Part shown: positions 49,088-56,923 of the stretch, piece after piece | Layout of the letters: each line of letters begins with the position of its first letter | Position numbering within the stretch: position 1 is the stretch's first letter | Assembly (NCBI GenBank): GCA_017430225.1 | Contig: JAFRNK010000124.1 | Location: forward strand, 1 to 64,000 | Source: Clostridia bacterium | GTDB lineage: Bacteria > Bacillota > Clostridia > Christensenellales > Aristaeellaceae | Length of the DNA: 64,000 nt | Reading direction: 5' to 3' | The notes under the pieces: model-generated | The model's database searches: none | What the model was told of the DNA's origin: nothing | What the model saw: only the letters and a program-made list of their open reading frames with translations | Translations under genes and position numbers: made by a program

Positions 49088-50518
49088 TCAGATGTCGTTG
49101 ATTTCGTCGTCCAGGTATTCCTGGAAGGATTCTTCGGCCTTCTTCAGCGCCTTGACCACGTCAGCGCCTTCGCGGGTGATCATGCGCTGGACCGCGGCGG
49201 TCAGCTCACGGTACAGCTGCTGCGCGAACACGGGCTCTTCGGATTTGAGCGTGATGGTGCCTTCTGAAATGGAATCGAAGAAATCGGCATAGAGGCGCAT
49301 GTCCACGTTGCAGAACTCGTCGACGATGGCCTGTTTTGCGGCGTTGTACGCTTCGTCGTTCCACGCGCTGATGGCGGGAATGACCGGGGCGCCGCGGTCG
49401 CGCTTGGCGGCGTAGTCGGCGCGCATGCCGGCGACGATCGCGTCATCCAGGAAGGGCAGCTTGCCGATGATTTTCAGGTACGCCATGAGGGCGACAGCCT
49501 GGTCCTTGCTGATGTCCGGTGCGAACATGTAGCAGGTGCCGCCGGCCAGGGCGTAGCGGCCCGCAGGTCCGGCTGGGAAGGGGATCAGGGCGAAGTCTTC
49601 CACGGGCAGGCCCTTGTTGGCGGTGGGCTGGTCCACGGAGTCGTCCGCTGCGAAGTTCATGGCCGCTTCGCCGGTGCCCAGCAGGGAGTGGGCGCCGGCC
49701 CAGTCGGTCGTCGTGGCGTCCGCGTTCAGAATATCGTATTTCCAGCGCAGGTCGCGCATGTATTCCATCGCGGCGATGCACTCGGGCGAGGTGAAATTGC
49801 AGACCCAGCGTCCGTCTTCATCCTGATATTCCAGCGCGCTTTCGCCCACGCAGCCAAAGTTCCAGGCGATGTTGGTGAAGAGCCAGCCGCCGTAGGTTTC
49901 GCTGGCCGGGAAAACCAGGCCCGCCTTGCCGGTCTTTTCACGGATGATCTGGCCGTACTCCGCCAGTTCCTGCAGCGTCTTCGGGTACTTGGGCAGGCCG
50001 TCTTCGGTCATCAGGCCCGCTTCGCGGAACAGGGCCAGGTTGATGTGCATGCCCAGTACGTAGCCGTCGCGGGGGAGGCCGAAGATCCGGCCGTTTTCGT
50101 CAGCCAGCATTTCGACATAGGAGGGGCTGAACTGGTCGAGCACGCCGAACTGTTCGAGGGCGTCCGTGACGTCGCCTACCAGGTGCTGACTGATCAGCAG
50201 CTGGGGATCCGTAAACGGCGGCTGGAAGATGCTTGGGGCCGTGCCGCCCTTGGCCATGGGAACGTAGTTGCTCAGGGTGTAGGAATAGTAATCCGGCACC
50301 AGCGTGACGTTCGGGTATTGCTTAGCCATGGTTGCCTTGTAGCCTTCGAACAGGGCTTTTTCGGCGTCAGGCGCGGTATCCGCCGGCCAGTTGCCCAGGG
50401 TAATGGTGCAGGTCAGGTTTGCGTCGATCACTTCGTCGGATTCGGCAAAGCAGACCGGAATGCCGCTCAGCATGCACAGGGCCAGGAGCAGTGAGACCAA
50501 CTTGAACAGCTTGCTCAT
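49088..50518 (-). CDS. Extracellular sugar-binding protein of the LacI-controlled ABC importer
   Basis: A 476-aa solute-binding protein with a signal peptide (about residues 1-25, cleavage likely after CFA) and a type I binding fold (GRIFGLPRDGYVLGMHINLALFREAG is characteristic, shown in part). No good lipobox is present: the Cys residues near the end of the signal are preceded by Leu or Val, not Ala/Gly/Ser. That is unusual for a single-membrane bacterium. First gene of the operon, with a promoter and LacI operator directly upstream. The ligand is probably an alpha-gluco-oligosaccharide, judged from the downstream GH65 genes. Confidence 0.9.
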   Translation of the reverse strand: MSKLFKLVSLLLALCMLSGIPVCFAESDEVIDANLTCTITLGNWPADTAPDAEKALFEGYKATMAKQYPNVTLVPDYYSYTLSNYVPMAKGGTAPSIFQPPFTDPQLLISQHLVGDVTDALEQFGVLDQFSPSYVEMLADENGRIFGLPRDGYVLGMHINLALFREAGLMTEDGLPKYPKTLQELAEYGQIIREKTGKAGLVFPASETYGGWLFTNIAWNFGCVGESALEYQDEDGRWVCNFTSPECIAAMEYMRDLRWKYDILNADATTTDWAGAHSLLGTGEAAMNFAADDSVDQPTANKGLPVEDFALIPFPAGPAGRYALAGGTCYMFAPDISKDQAVALMAYLKIIGKLPFLDDAIVAGMRADYAAKRDRGAPVIPAISAWNDEAYNAAKQAIVDEFCNVDMRLYADFFDSISEGTITLKSEEPVFAQQLYRELTAAVQRMITREGADVVKALKKAEESFQEYLDDEINDI

Positions 50519-50559
50519 TTTCAGACCTCCTCAAAGTTGAAAGTGGTTTAAAACTGTAA

Positions 50560-50577
50560 AGGTTTAACGCTAAACTA
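50560..50577. promoter_or_regulatory. LacI-type operator O3
   Basis: Read on the minus strand: TAGTTTA-GCGT-TAAACCT; six of seven arm positions pair, with the same centre as O1 and O2. It lies 7 nt downstream of the -10 box of the importer operon. Confidence 0.85.
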
Positions 50578-50584
50578 CCTGTTG

Positions 50585-50614
50585 ATTATAGCGCCTGACC
50601 TACCGTTTTGTCAA
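50585..50614 (-). promoter_or_regulatory. Promoter of the ABC importer/GH65 operon
   Basis: On the minus strand TTGACA (50609-50614), 18-nt spacer, TATAAT (50585-50590). Confidence 0.88.
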
Positions 50615-50676
50615 TGCCTATTTTTGTCGATTTGGAAGAAATTTGAAAACAAAAACACAAAACGAACTGAAACCCC

Positions 50677-50705
50677 TTGATGATGTAAGCGGATTATCGT
50701 ACAAT
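50677..50705 (+). promoter_or_regulatory. Promoter of the DUF2200 gene
   Basis: TTGATG (50677-50682), 17-nt spacer, TACAAT (50700-50705). Confidence 0.65.
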
Positions 50706-50770
50706 GAAAGAGGCTTTGACTGCGCAATCGATTTATTCCTGCATCGGCAGCGGATATGGGGGAAAGATGG

Positions 50771-51106
50771 ATGCCAAGACAGACTGTTTTTGAAATGAGT
50801 TTCGATAAAGTGTATGAGGCGCTGGTCCAAAAGGCGGAGAGGAAAGGCCGGACCAGGGCCGAAGTGGATGAGGTGACTTGCTGGCTGACAGGCTATCCCG
50901 ATCTGGATGCTCCGGCCGGCGGAACATACGGGGATTTCCTTGCGAAAGCGCCTTCCTGGAATCCCCGCGCCGAAATGATCACCGGCAAGGTCTGCGGCGT
51001 ACAGGTGGAGACGATCGTGGACCCGATGATGAAGCGGGTGCGGCAGCTCGACAAGCTGGTCGACGAACTGGCCAAGGGCAGGCCGGTGGAAAAGGTGAAA
51101 CGGTAA
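50771..51106 (+). CDS. DUF2200 family protein
   Basis: A 111-aa cytoplasmic protein recognisable by FEMSFDKVYEALVQKAERKG, EVDEVTCWLTGY, ITGKVCGVQVE and RQLDKLVDELAKGRP. Function unknown. ATG 50771 follows GGGGGAAAG; an ATG at 50756 is the alternative. Starts a short run of small plus-strand genes. Confidence 0.88.
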   Translation: MPRQTVFEMSFDKVYEALVQKAERKGRTRAEVDEVTCWLTGYPDLDAPAGGTYGDFLAKAPSWNPRAEMITGKVCGVQVETIVDPMMKRVRQLDKLVDELAKGRPVEKVKR

Positions 51107-51141
51107 CAGGATGATCGGACGGTAAGAGGAGTACAGGACAG

Positions 51142-51714
51142 ATGACGGATCGCGGAAACGATATGGGGACTGTTTCTTCAGAGAAAACCGCTTATTGCGG
51201 GGACGGGGAACTGGTCATTCGCGCCATGGAAGAAGCGGACGCGCAGGTTTTTACAGACGGGGAACTGGCTCAGGGATGGCATACTGACGTCTCAAAATTT
51301 CTGGAGAAACTGAAGGACCGTGATGAGGGCAGATGCGTCTCGCTCACAGCGGAGTTCAGGGGGCATCCTGCCGGATACATCCACGTATACCTGAAGGTCC
51401 GGGAAGGCCCTTTCGCAGGAAAAGGATGGCCGGTGATCGTCGATTTCGGCGTGCTGGAAAAGTACCGCCGGATGGGCATCGGGACGCGACTGATGGATGA
51501 GGCGGAAAGAATCGCTTCCCGGTATGCGGACACAGTGTGCCTTTCTGTCGGCCTGCATGAAGGCTACGGCAGCGCGCAGCGGATGTATGTCAGGCGCGGT
51601 TATGTTCCGGACGGAACAGGCGCATGGTACCGTGGCGAATCGTGTACGCCGTATTCAGATTATCCGGTCGATGATGACCTGGTGCTCCACCTGTATAAGA
51701 AACTGCATGGCTGA
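51142..51714 (+). CDS. GNAT family N-acetyltransferase
   Basis: A 190-aa acetyltransferase with motif A VDFGVLEKYRRMGIGTRLMD (RxxGxG, about residues 97-116) and the QRMYVRRGYVPDG element. Substrate unknown. GAGGAG lies 10 nt before the ATG; a later ATG (51163) is possible. 35 nt downstream of DUF2200 and probably cotranscribed. Confidence 0.87.
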   Translation: MTDRGNDMGTVSSEKTAYCGDGELVIRAMEEADAQVFTDGELAQGWHTDVSKFLEKLKDRDEGRCVSLTAEFRGHPAGYIHVYLKVREGPFAGKGWPVIVDFGVLEKYRRMGIGTRLMDEAERIASRYADTVCLSVGLHEGYGSAQRMYVRRGYVPDGTGAWYRGESCTPYSDYPVDDDLVLHLYKKLHG

Positions 51715-51759
51715 CGGCATCCTGAGTATAAACAAACGAAAGAAAAAACGGAGGATAAT

Positions 51760-52401
51760 ATGGCTAAGAAAATCATTGCGGTCAACGCGGGGCCGAGAAA
51801 AGGCTGGAATACGGATACCCTGATCACGGAAGCGGCGCGGGGAGCGGAATCCGTTGGCGCCGTCGTGGAGCGGTTTGACCTGTTCCGGTTGGAAAAGTAC
51901 ACCGGCTGCATTTCCTGTTTCGGGTGCAAGCGTGAAAAGAACAAGGGACGCTGCGTCTGCCGCGACGGGCTGACGCCGGTGCTGGACGCCATCTGCGAAT
52001 CGGACGGCCTGATCATCGGATCGCCAAACTACCTGAGCGAGCTGACCGCCTGCTTCCGCGCGCTGTACGAGCGGCTGATCTTCCAGAGCCTGACTTATAA
52101 CATCGAAACGCCCTGCTGCAATCAGCGTACCGTGCCGGTGCTGCTGATCATGACCAGCAACGCGCCGGATACGGCCTATCTGCCCCTCGTGCGGAACTAC
52201 CAGCAGACGCTCAGCCGTTTTGTTGGGCCGACGGAAATCCTGATCAGCGGGAATACGCTGCAGCTGAAGGATTACGGCAAGACGGACTGGCCCTGGACGA
52301 TGTTCGATCCTGACGAGAAGCGGAAACGCCATGAAACCGTCTTCCCGGAGGAATGCAAAAAAGCGTTCAGCATGGGCGCGGAGCTGGTTCGGCGGGGATA
52401 A
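51760..52401 (+). CDS. NADPH-dependent FMN reductase/flavodoxin-family protein
   Basis: A 213-aa flavoprotein: VNAGPRKGWNTDTLI binds the FMN phosphate, CISCFGCKREKNKGRC is the Cys-rich loop of iron-sulfur-flavoprotein-like members, and IIGSPNYLSELTACFRA is the flavin loop. It probably reduces quinones, azo or nitro compounds, or acts as an electron carrier. GGAGG precedes the ATG. Cotranscription with the GNAT gene is likely. Confidence 0.85.
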   Translation: MAKKIIAVNAGPRKGWNTDTLITEAARGAESVGAVVERFDLFRLEKYTGCISCFGCKREKNKGRCVCRDGLTPVLDAICESDGLIIGSPNYLSELTACFRALYERLIFQSLTYNIETPCCNQRTVPVLLIMTSNAPDTAYLPLVRNYQQTLSRFVGPTEILISGNTLQLKDYGKTDWPWTMFDPDEKRKRHETVFPEECKKAFSMGAELVRRG

Positions 52402-52463
52402 ACGGCATGTGCCGGAACCGATGAACAGGGGTTGGATGGAATGAGCGGCCTGTCCTGGCCCGG

Positions 52464-52961
52464 ATGATGTCCGCCGGCACCAGGGGGAAAGACGACAGGC
52501 GCGATGAGCGAGACAACGCCGGTTACGACATGCATCTCGACCGCGCGGCCGAAATCAACAGGACGATCTCGACCCTGCCGCACGTTTACTATTTTTCAGT
52601 GCCGTGCAGCGCCGCGAAAAAACAGCCGGACGGCACTTACCGTCCGGTACGCGGCGTCGAACCTTTGTTTGTGGCGCGGTGTCTGCAGATCGGCGCTTAC
52701 AGCGGCAGGACGGCGGGCGGCATGGCTGTCGATGAAAGCTGGCGGGAAAACGACGGCCTGGTCAATACGGTCTCCGCAGCGGCGCCTTCCGGCGCGCCGT
52801 CAAAGCCGCTGGACAGGAAGAATATTGAAGCCGGGCTGTGGAACGTGTTCCCGACGGTGAACGGGGATCACATGTGGCTGCAGGGCGGCCTCATGCACAG
52901 GCATGACATCAGGCCGTTCTATCTGGTTCTGCTGACGATGATCAGTGCCGTTGCATCATAG
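52464..52961 (+). pseudogene. 5'-truncated remnant of a family I.5/I.6 triacylglycerol lipase
   Basis: The 165 codons resemble only the C-terminal part of Bacillus/Staphylococcus-type lipases: NAGYDMHLDRAAEINRT, HVYYFSVPC, the catalytic Asp in WRENDGLVNTVS and the catalytic His in NGDHMWL, ending DIRPFYLVLLTM. The N-terminal half with the nucleophile Ser (GxSxG), oxyanion loop and lid is missing, and the upstream 60 nt show no matching sequence in any frame. No proper Shine-Dalgarno. The 3' end overlaps the convergent response-regulator gene by 20 nt. It is most likely a decaying fragment. Confidence 0.75.
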
Positions 52962-53625
52962 CCGCGATCGTGGAGAAATCCACGTCGTGCAGCACGTCCA
53001 GCACATCCTTCATCCGCTTCATATCGAATTTCTTGAGGATGCTGTTCACCTGGCTTTTGATGGTGGCCTCGGAGACGAAGCGCGTTTTGGCGACTTCCTT
53101 GTACGAGTCGCCGTGGTAGATGCAGCTGAGCACGTCCAGCTCGCTGTTGGTCATTTTGGTCAGGATATTCAGGGTGTAGAGCAGGCTGGCGCGTTCCCGC
53201 TGGATGCGCTGGAATTCGGTGACGATCTTGGACGCGACGTCCGCGCGCAGCTGCATCTGGTTCTGGCTCACCTTTTCGATGGAGGAAACGATCTTGGCGA
53301 TGGAGTCGGTCTTGACGATGTAATCCATGGCGCCGCTGGAATAGGCCTGGAAGAGCATCTCGTCGTCCGAATGGATGGTCAGGATGATGATTTTGCTCTC
53401 GGGCAGAATCTCGTGGATGGTGCGCGTCGCGTCGATCCCGGCCGTCTCGGTTTCCATCTGAATATCCATCAAAATGATATTGGGCTTCTTTTCCAGGGCC
53501 AGGCGCACGCACTCCTCTCCGGAAGCGGCTTCGCCCACGACCTGGAATCCGGGCTCGTGATCCAGGATCGTGTGGAAATAGCTGCGGATCTCCACGTTGT
53601 CGTCCGCCATCAGGATCGTGATCAT
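52942..53625 (-). CDS. Response regulator, NarL/LuxR type
   Basis: A 227-aa two-component regulator: receiver domain (residues 1-125, acidic pocket ADD, phosphoacceptor Asp54 in ILMDIQM, Lys in YIVKTD) and a C-terminal LuxR-type helix-turn-helix (about 160-215, MTNSELDVLSCIYHGDSYKE and ATIKSQVNSILKKF). Encoded 3 nt after its sensor kinase. It probably controls the divergent uptake operon starting at 55403. Confidence 0.94.
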   Translation of the reverse strand: MITILMADDNVEIRSYFHTILDHEPGFQVVGEAASGEECVRLALEKKPNIILMDIQMETETAGIDATRTIHEILPESKIIILTIHSDDEMLFQAYSSGAMDYIVKTDSIAKIVSSIEKVSQNQMQLRADVASKIVTEFQRIQRERASLLYTLNILTKMTNSELDVLSCIYHGDSYKEVAKTRFVSEATIKSQVNSILKKFDMKRMKDVLDVLHDVDFSTIAAMMQRH

Positions 53626-53628
53626 AAT

Positions 53629-55161
53629 TTACCTCCTTTTCCCGGAACGGGGGAGCAGGATCTCCACCTCGGTGTAGCTCTCCTGCCGGCTGCGGATATG
53701 GATCTGCCCATAATGTGCTCTGACCACGCTGAAGACATAGGACAGCCCGATGCCCCAGCTGTTTTTTTTGTTTTTGGTGGAAACGTAAGGCTGCTCCACC
53801 TTGTGCAGGATCTTGCGCGGGATGCCGCAGCCGTTGTCCCATACCGAGAAGTATACCCAGTTTTTGCTGGTATAAAGGGTCAGGCGGATGACCGGGTCCT
53901 CGCGCTTGGCTGAGTTGAGGGCGTCCAGGGAGTTGTTGATGAGGTTGGAGATCGCGTGGGTCATATGATAGGTGTCGAAGAATACGGGCAGCGTTTCAGC
54001 GGGGTAGTTCCTTTCGATGCGGATGGACTCGGGAATATGCAATTCCGCCACGGCGGCTTCCACCGCGCTGATGAAATCGCTCGGCATAGCGTTTACGTTC
54101 ATGTCGTGCGCGTCGTTCAGCGTGCGCGTCAGACTTTCCATGCTGCTGCTGCACAGGTCAAGCACCTTCCCGAGTTTGACGTTCCGTTCTTCTTCGCTGC
54201 CGGTGTTCATGGCGTCCTGGGTGAGGATGCGGATGGTGAACAGCAGATTTTTCTCGCTGTGCATCACGTTCCTCACGTTGGCGTACAGCGCGTCCAGGTT
54301 TTTGCGGATGCCGCGCGATTTGAGAAAGCTGAAAAGATGGTCCGCGTGCAGGTGCATCAGCATGACGAAGACGGTGATGATCACGACGAAGGAGATCACC
54401 GGCAGCCAGGTGGTATAAAAGACGGGCAGTTGCGTGGGCAGGGTAAAGCGCCAGAAGCCGTAGTTCAGCACGTCGCTGCGGGACGTCCGGAAGACGCCGG
54501 TAAAAAACAGGATAAAGAAACTGACGTTCAGTACCGGCAGCACGACGGACAGGCGCAGCAGCAGGCCGGAAAGGAAGGTCATCCTGCCCTTGCGGTAGTT
54601 GATCAGCAGAAACAGCGCCGGCCAGAGCAGGTACAGCAGCACGCAGCCCGTGATCGACTCGTCTGCGATCTGCAGCAAAGTTGCAATATAGGGGATGCGG
54701 TGGCTGTGGTACTGCCGGAAAAACCAGAAAGCCGTCTGCGGATGATAGAAGACAAAGAAGACCAGCGGCAGTCCGATCAGGGGCACAAACCTGAGCGAAA
54801 GCCTCTGCCGGGAGGAAACGGCGCTGTCGAGCCTGATGCTGCTGCTGAAGGACTGGACGAAACACATGATGCCGCAAAAATGCATTACGATGCCGGTATT
54901 GCGCAGAATCAGCAGGGCAGACAGGGGCATATAAACGATAATATGATGCAGGAACGCGTACAGCTGTGTTTCCAGCGGACGGATCAGGTAATTTGCGGGC
55001 ACCAGGTAATTGCTGACTTTTGCGACCTCGACCGTCAGCGTGAACATGGAAAGCGCAGAAGCCAGCACCAGCAGGGCAAAGAACAGGAAATACCGGTTCT
55101 TCCAGCCGTATACCAGCAGGAAAAACGTGAACAGCAGCAAAAGAAGGATCGTCAGCGCCAC
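53629..55161 (-). CDS. Membrane sensor histidine kinase
   Basis: A 510-aa kinase with about seven or eight membrane helices (residues 1-275) and no large external domain, then a phosphoacceptor His301 in NVMHSEKN and an ATPase domain (about 385-505: NLINNSLDAL, DNGCGIP, SWGIGLSYV). The signal is probably sensed in the membrane or through a partner such as the binding protein. GTG start at 55161 with AGGAGGGG at 8-nt spacing. Operon with the response regulator; divergent from the sugar-binding protein gene. Confidence 0.92.
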   Translation of the reverse strand: MALTILLLLLFTFFLLVYGWKNRYFLFFALLVLASALSMFTLTVEVAKVSNYLVPANYLIRPLETQLYAFLHHIIVYMPLSALLILRNTGIVMHFCGIMCFVQSFSSSIRLDSAVSSRQRLSLRFVPLIGLPLVFFVFYHPQTAFWFFRQYHSHRIPYIATLLQIADESITGCVLLYLLWPALFLLINYRKGRMTFLSGLLLRLSVVLPVLNVSFFILFFTGVFRTSRSDVLNYGFWRFTLPTQLPVFYTTWLPVISFVVIITVFVMLMHLHADHLFSFLKSRGIRKNLDALYANVRNVMHSEKNLLFTIRILTQDAMNTGSEEERNVKLGKVLDLCSSSMESLTRTLNDAHDMNVNAMPSDFISAVEAAVAELHIPESIRIERNYPAETLPVFFDTYHMTHAISNLINNSLDALNSAKREDPVIRLTLYTSKNWVYFSVWDNGCGIPRKILHKVEQPYVSTKNKKNSWGIGLSYVFSVVRAHYGQIHIRSRQESYTEVEILLPRSGKRR

Positions 55162-55214
55162 GGCGTGTGCCCCTCCTGTTTGTCATTCGGGAATACGCAT
55201 AATATACCAATATT

Positions 55215-55242
55215 ATTATAACAGCAGAAATGGGCTTTACAA
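55215..55242 (-). promoter_or_regulatory. Promoter of the sensor kinase/response regulator operon
   Basis: On the minus strand TTGTAA (55237-55242), 16-nt spacer, TATAAT (55215-55220). Confidence 0.7.
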
Positions 55243-55313
55243 GGTGTAAAAAACATCCAACTTTCAGTGTGTTTTAAGGATATTTTGCGCCGGAGTCGCA
55301 TAAAAATTCAACC

Positions 55314-55342
55314 TTGTCTATTGCGCTTTTACATGGAATAAT
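55314..55342 (+). promoter_or_regulatory. Candidate promoter of the second sugar-uptake operon
   Basis: TTGTCT (55314-55319), 17-nt spacer, AATAAT (55337-55342). A weak -35 fits activation by the adjacent response regulator. The rest of the 241-nt gap shows no clear repeat. Confidence 0.5.
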
Positions 55343-55402
55343 ATAAGCACAAGCGAGGTTTTCCTCACACGTAAAAAATCAAAAACCAAGGAGGATCAAG
55401 AC

Positions 55403-56752
55403 ATGAAAAAGACGCTCGCATTGGTTCTGGCGCTGGTGATGCTGGCGGGCCTGTGCGCCTTCGCACACGCGGAGGACGTGACCACCATCTATGTGTGGTC
55501 TGACAACGCCCACGAAAAAGAACTGCGCAACCAGCAGATCGAAGAGTTCAATAACACGATCGGCAAGGAAAAGGGAATCTTCATCCAGTACACCGTATAC
55601 GGCAGCGACTATTCCGATGCCATCAAGATCGCGGCCAAGAACGACGAAGCTCCCGATATGTTCCGCGCTGACACCAAGTGGATGCAGGACTTCGTGGACG
55701 CCGGCTATGTTGCGCCGCTGAGCAAATTCGCCGGCAGCGAAGAACTGGTGAAGAAGTATGACGGCCTGCTGGCGAAGCAGTACCACATCTTCAACGGCGA
55801 TATCTACACCCTCCCGTACAACCTGACCACCTACAAGTTCGTGGTCAACGTAGACCTGTTCAAGGCCGCCGGCCTCGAAGTGCCTTATGACGGCTGGACC
55901 TGGGCGCAGGTGCGCGAATACGCCAAGAAAATCACCGACGTGAGCGCTGGCAAGGCCTATGGCTTCGGCCTGTCCCTCAAGAGCGCCTGGACGCTCTCCA
56001 GCTACATCACGATGCCGGCCGGCTGCAACATCGGCCACTATGGCTATGACTGGAACGGCGGCAAGTTCAACTTCGCGGCCCTGACCCCCATCATTGAAGA
56101 AGTGTACGGCATGGCCCAGGTCGACGGCACTGTATTCCCGGGCTTTGAAGGCCTCGACGGCGACGGCGTGCGCGCTCAGTTCTCTGAAGGCCGCATTGGC
56201 ATCATGGGCGCCGCCAGCTTCGACGCTGCTGTGTACAACGAGCAGTTCCCAGCCAAGTGCGAATGGGCTGTGGTTCCGGAACCCAGCATCAGCGCGGACG
56301 GATATCCCTACAAGGAATTCGTACAGCCGACCCAGCTGCTGGTCATGGGCAAGAAAGCGCTCGAGCATCCTGAAAAGGCTCTGACCGTGTTTGAATACTT
56401 CTACAGCGATGAGTGCGCCGCTGCCATGTATGAGCAGGGCCTGTACGTACCGATCCGCCAGGAAGCGATCGACATGGCCACCAAGCAGCCCGATGCCAAG
56501 GGATTCGCTGAATTCGCCAATATCGAGCAGAAGTTCGTCATGGGCGCGATGCCTGACACGCTGATCTCCCTCGAAGGCTCGGCTTACCGCGACGTCATCA
56601 TCAAGCTGCTCTCCGGCCAGGCCGGCAGCGACATCCGCGCCACCATGGAAGAGTGCGACGCCCGCTACAACAAGGCGCTGGAAGCTCTGACTCCTGAACA
56701 GCTCGATCTGTTCCGTCTGCCGGAAGGCACCCAGGTGGAACGGGCCAAGTAA
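55403..56752 (+). CDS. Extracellular sugar-binding protein of the second ABC importer
   Basis: A 449-aa solute-binding protein with a signal peptide (about residues 1-24, cleavage likely after AHA) and a type I fold (TTIYVWSDNAHEKELRNQQI, DAIKIAAKNDEAPDMFRADT, YTLPYNLTTYKFVVNVDLFK). No standard lipobox (LAGLC has Leu before Cys). AAGGAGG precedes the ATG. Followed by a hairpin, then an FAD oxidoreductase gene rather than the permeases. Probably controlled by the divergent two-component system. Ligand unknown. Confidence 0.93.
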   Translation: MKKTLALVLALVMLAGLCAFAHAEDVTTIYVWSDNAHEKELRNQQIEEFNNTIGKEKGIFIQYTVYGSDYSDAIKIAAKNDEAPDMFRADTKWMQDFVDAGYVAPLSKFAGSEELVKKYDGLLAKQYHIFNGDIYTLPYNLTTYKFVVNVDLFKAAGLEVPYDGWTWAQVREYAKKITDVSAGKAYGFGLSLKSAWTLSSYITMPAGCNIGHYGYDWNGGKFNFAALTPIIEEVYGMAQVDGTVFPGFEGLDGDGVRAQFSEGRIGIMGAASFDAAVYNEQFPAKCEWAVVPEPSISADGYPYKEFVQPTQLLVMGKKALEHPEKALTVFEYFYSDECAAAMYEQGLYVPIRQEAIDMATKQPDAKGFAEFANIEQKFVMGAMPDTLISLEGSAYRDVIIKLLSGQAGSDIRATMEECDARYNKALEALTPEQLDLFRLPEGTQVERAK

Positions 56753-56772
56753 TTAAGCATCCCCGTTGACAG

Positions 56773-56804
56773 CGGCGGGCGCAGGCAACTGCGCCTGCCG
56801 TTTT
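56773..56804 (+). terminator. Leaky terminator after the binding-protein gene
   Basis: CGGCGGGCGCAG (56773-56784) pairs with CTGCGCCTGCCG (56789-56800) with one G-U pair around a GCAA tetraloop, followed by TTTTC. It likely favours the binding protein over downstream genes. Confidence 0.75.
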
Positions 56805-56923
56805 CAAAGATAAGGGGAATGCTCTGCTGCCATGAAGCAGAAAAAATGACAGCATTGTGCCGTGATAAGCGTAGTGGCTGCAGTAAGAAGGTTTTTGTGT
56901 TTTCACAAAGGAGGATGGACGCC

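Noticed and set aside
49088..50518. Lipoprotein assignment of the binding protein on the basis of Cys residues in the signal peptide
   Set aside because: The residues before each Cys (Leu, Val) do not fit a lipobox; a standard cleavage site after CFA is better.
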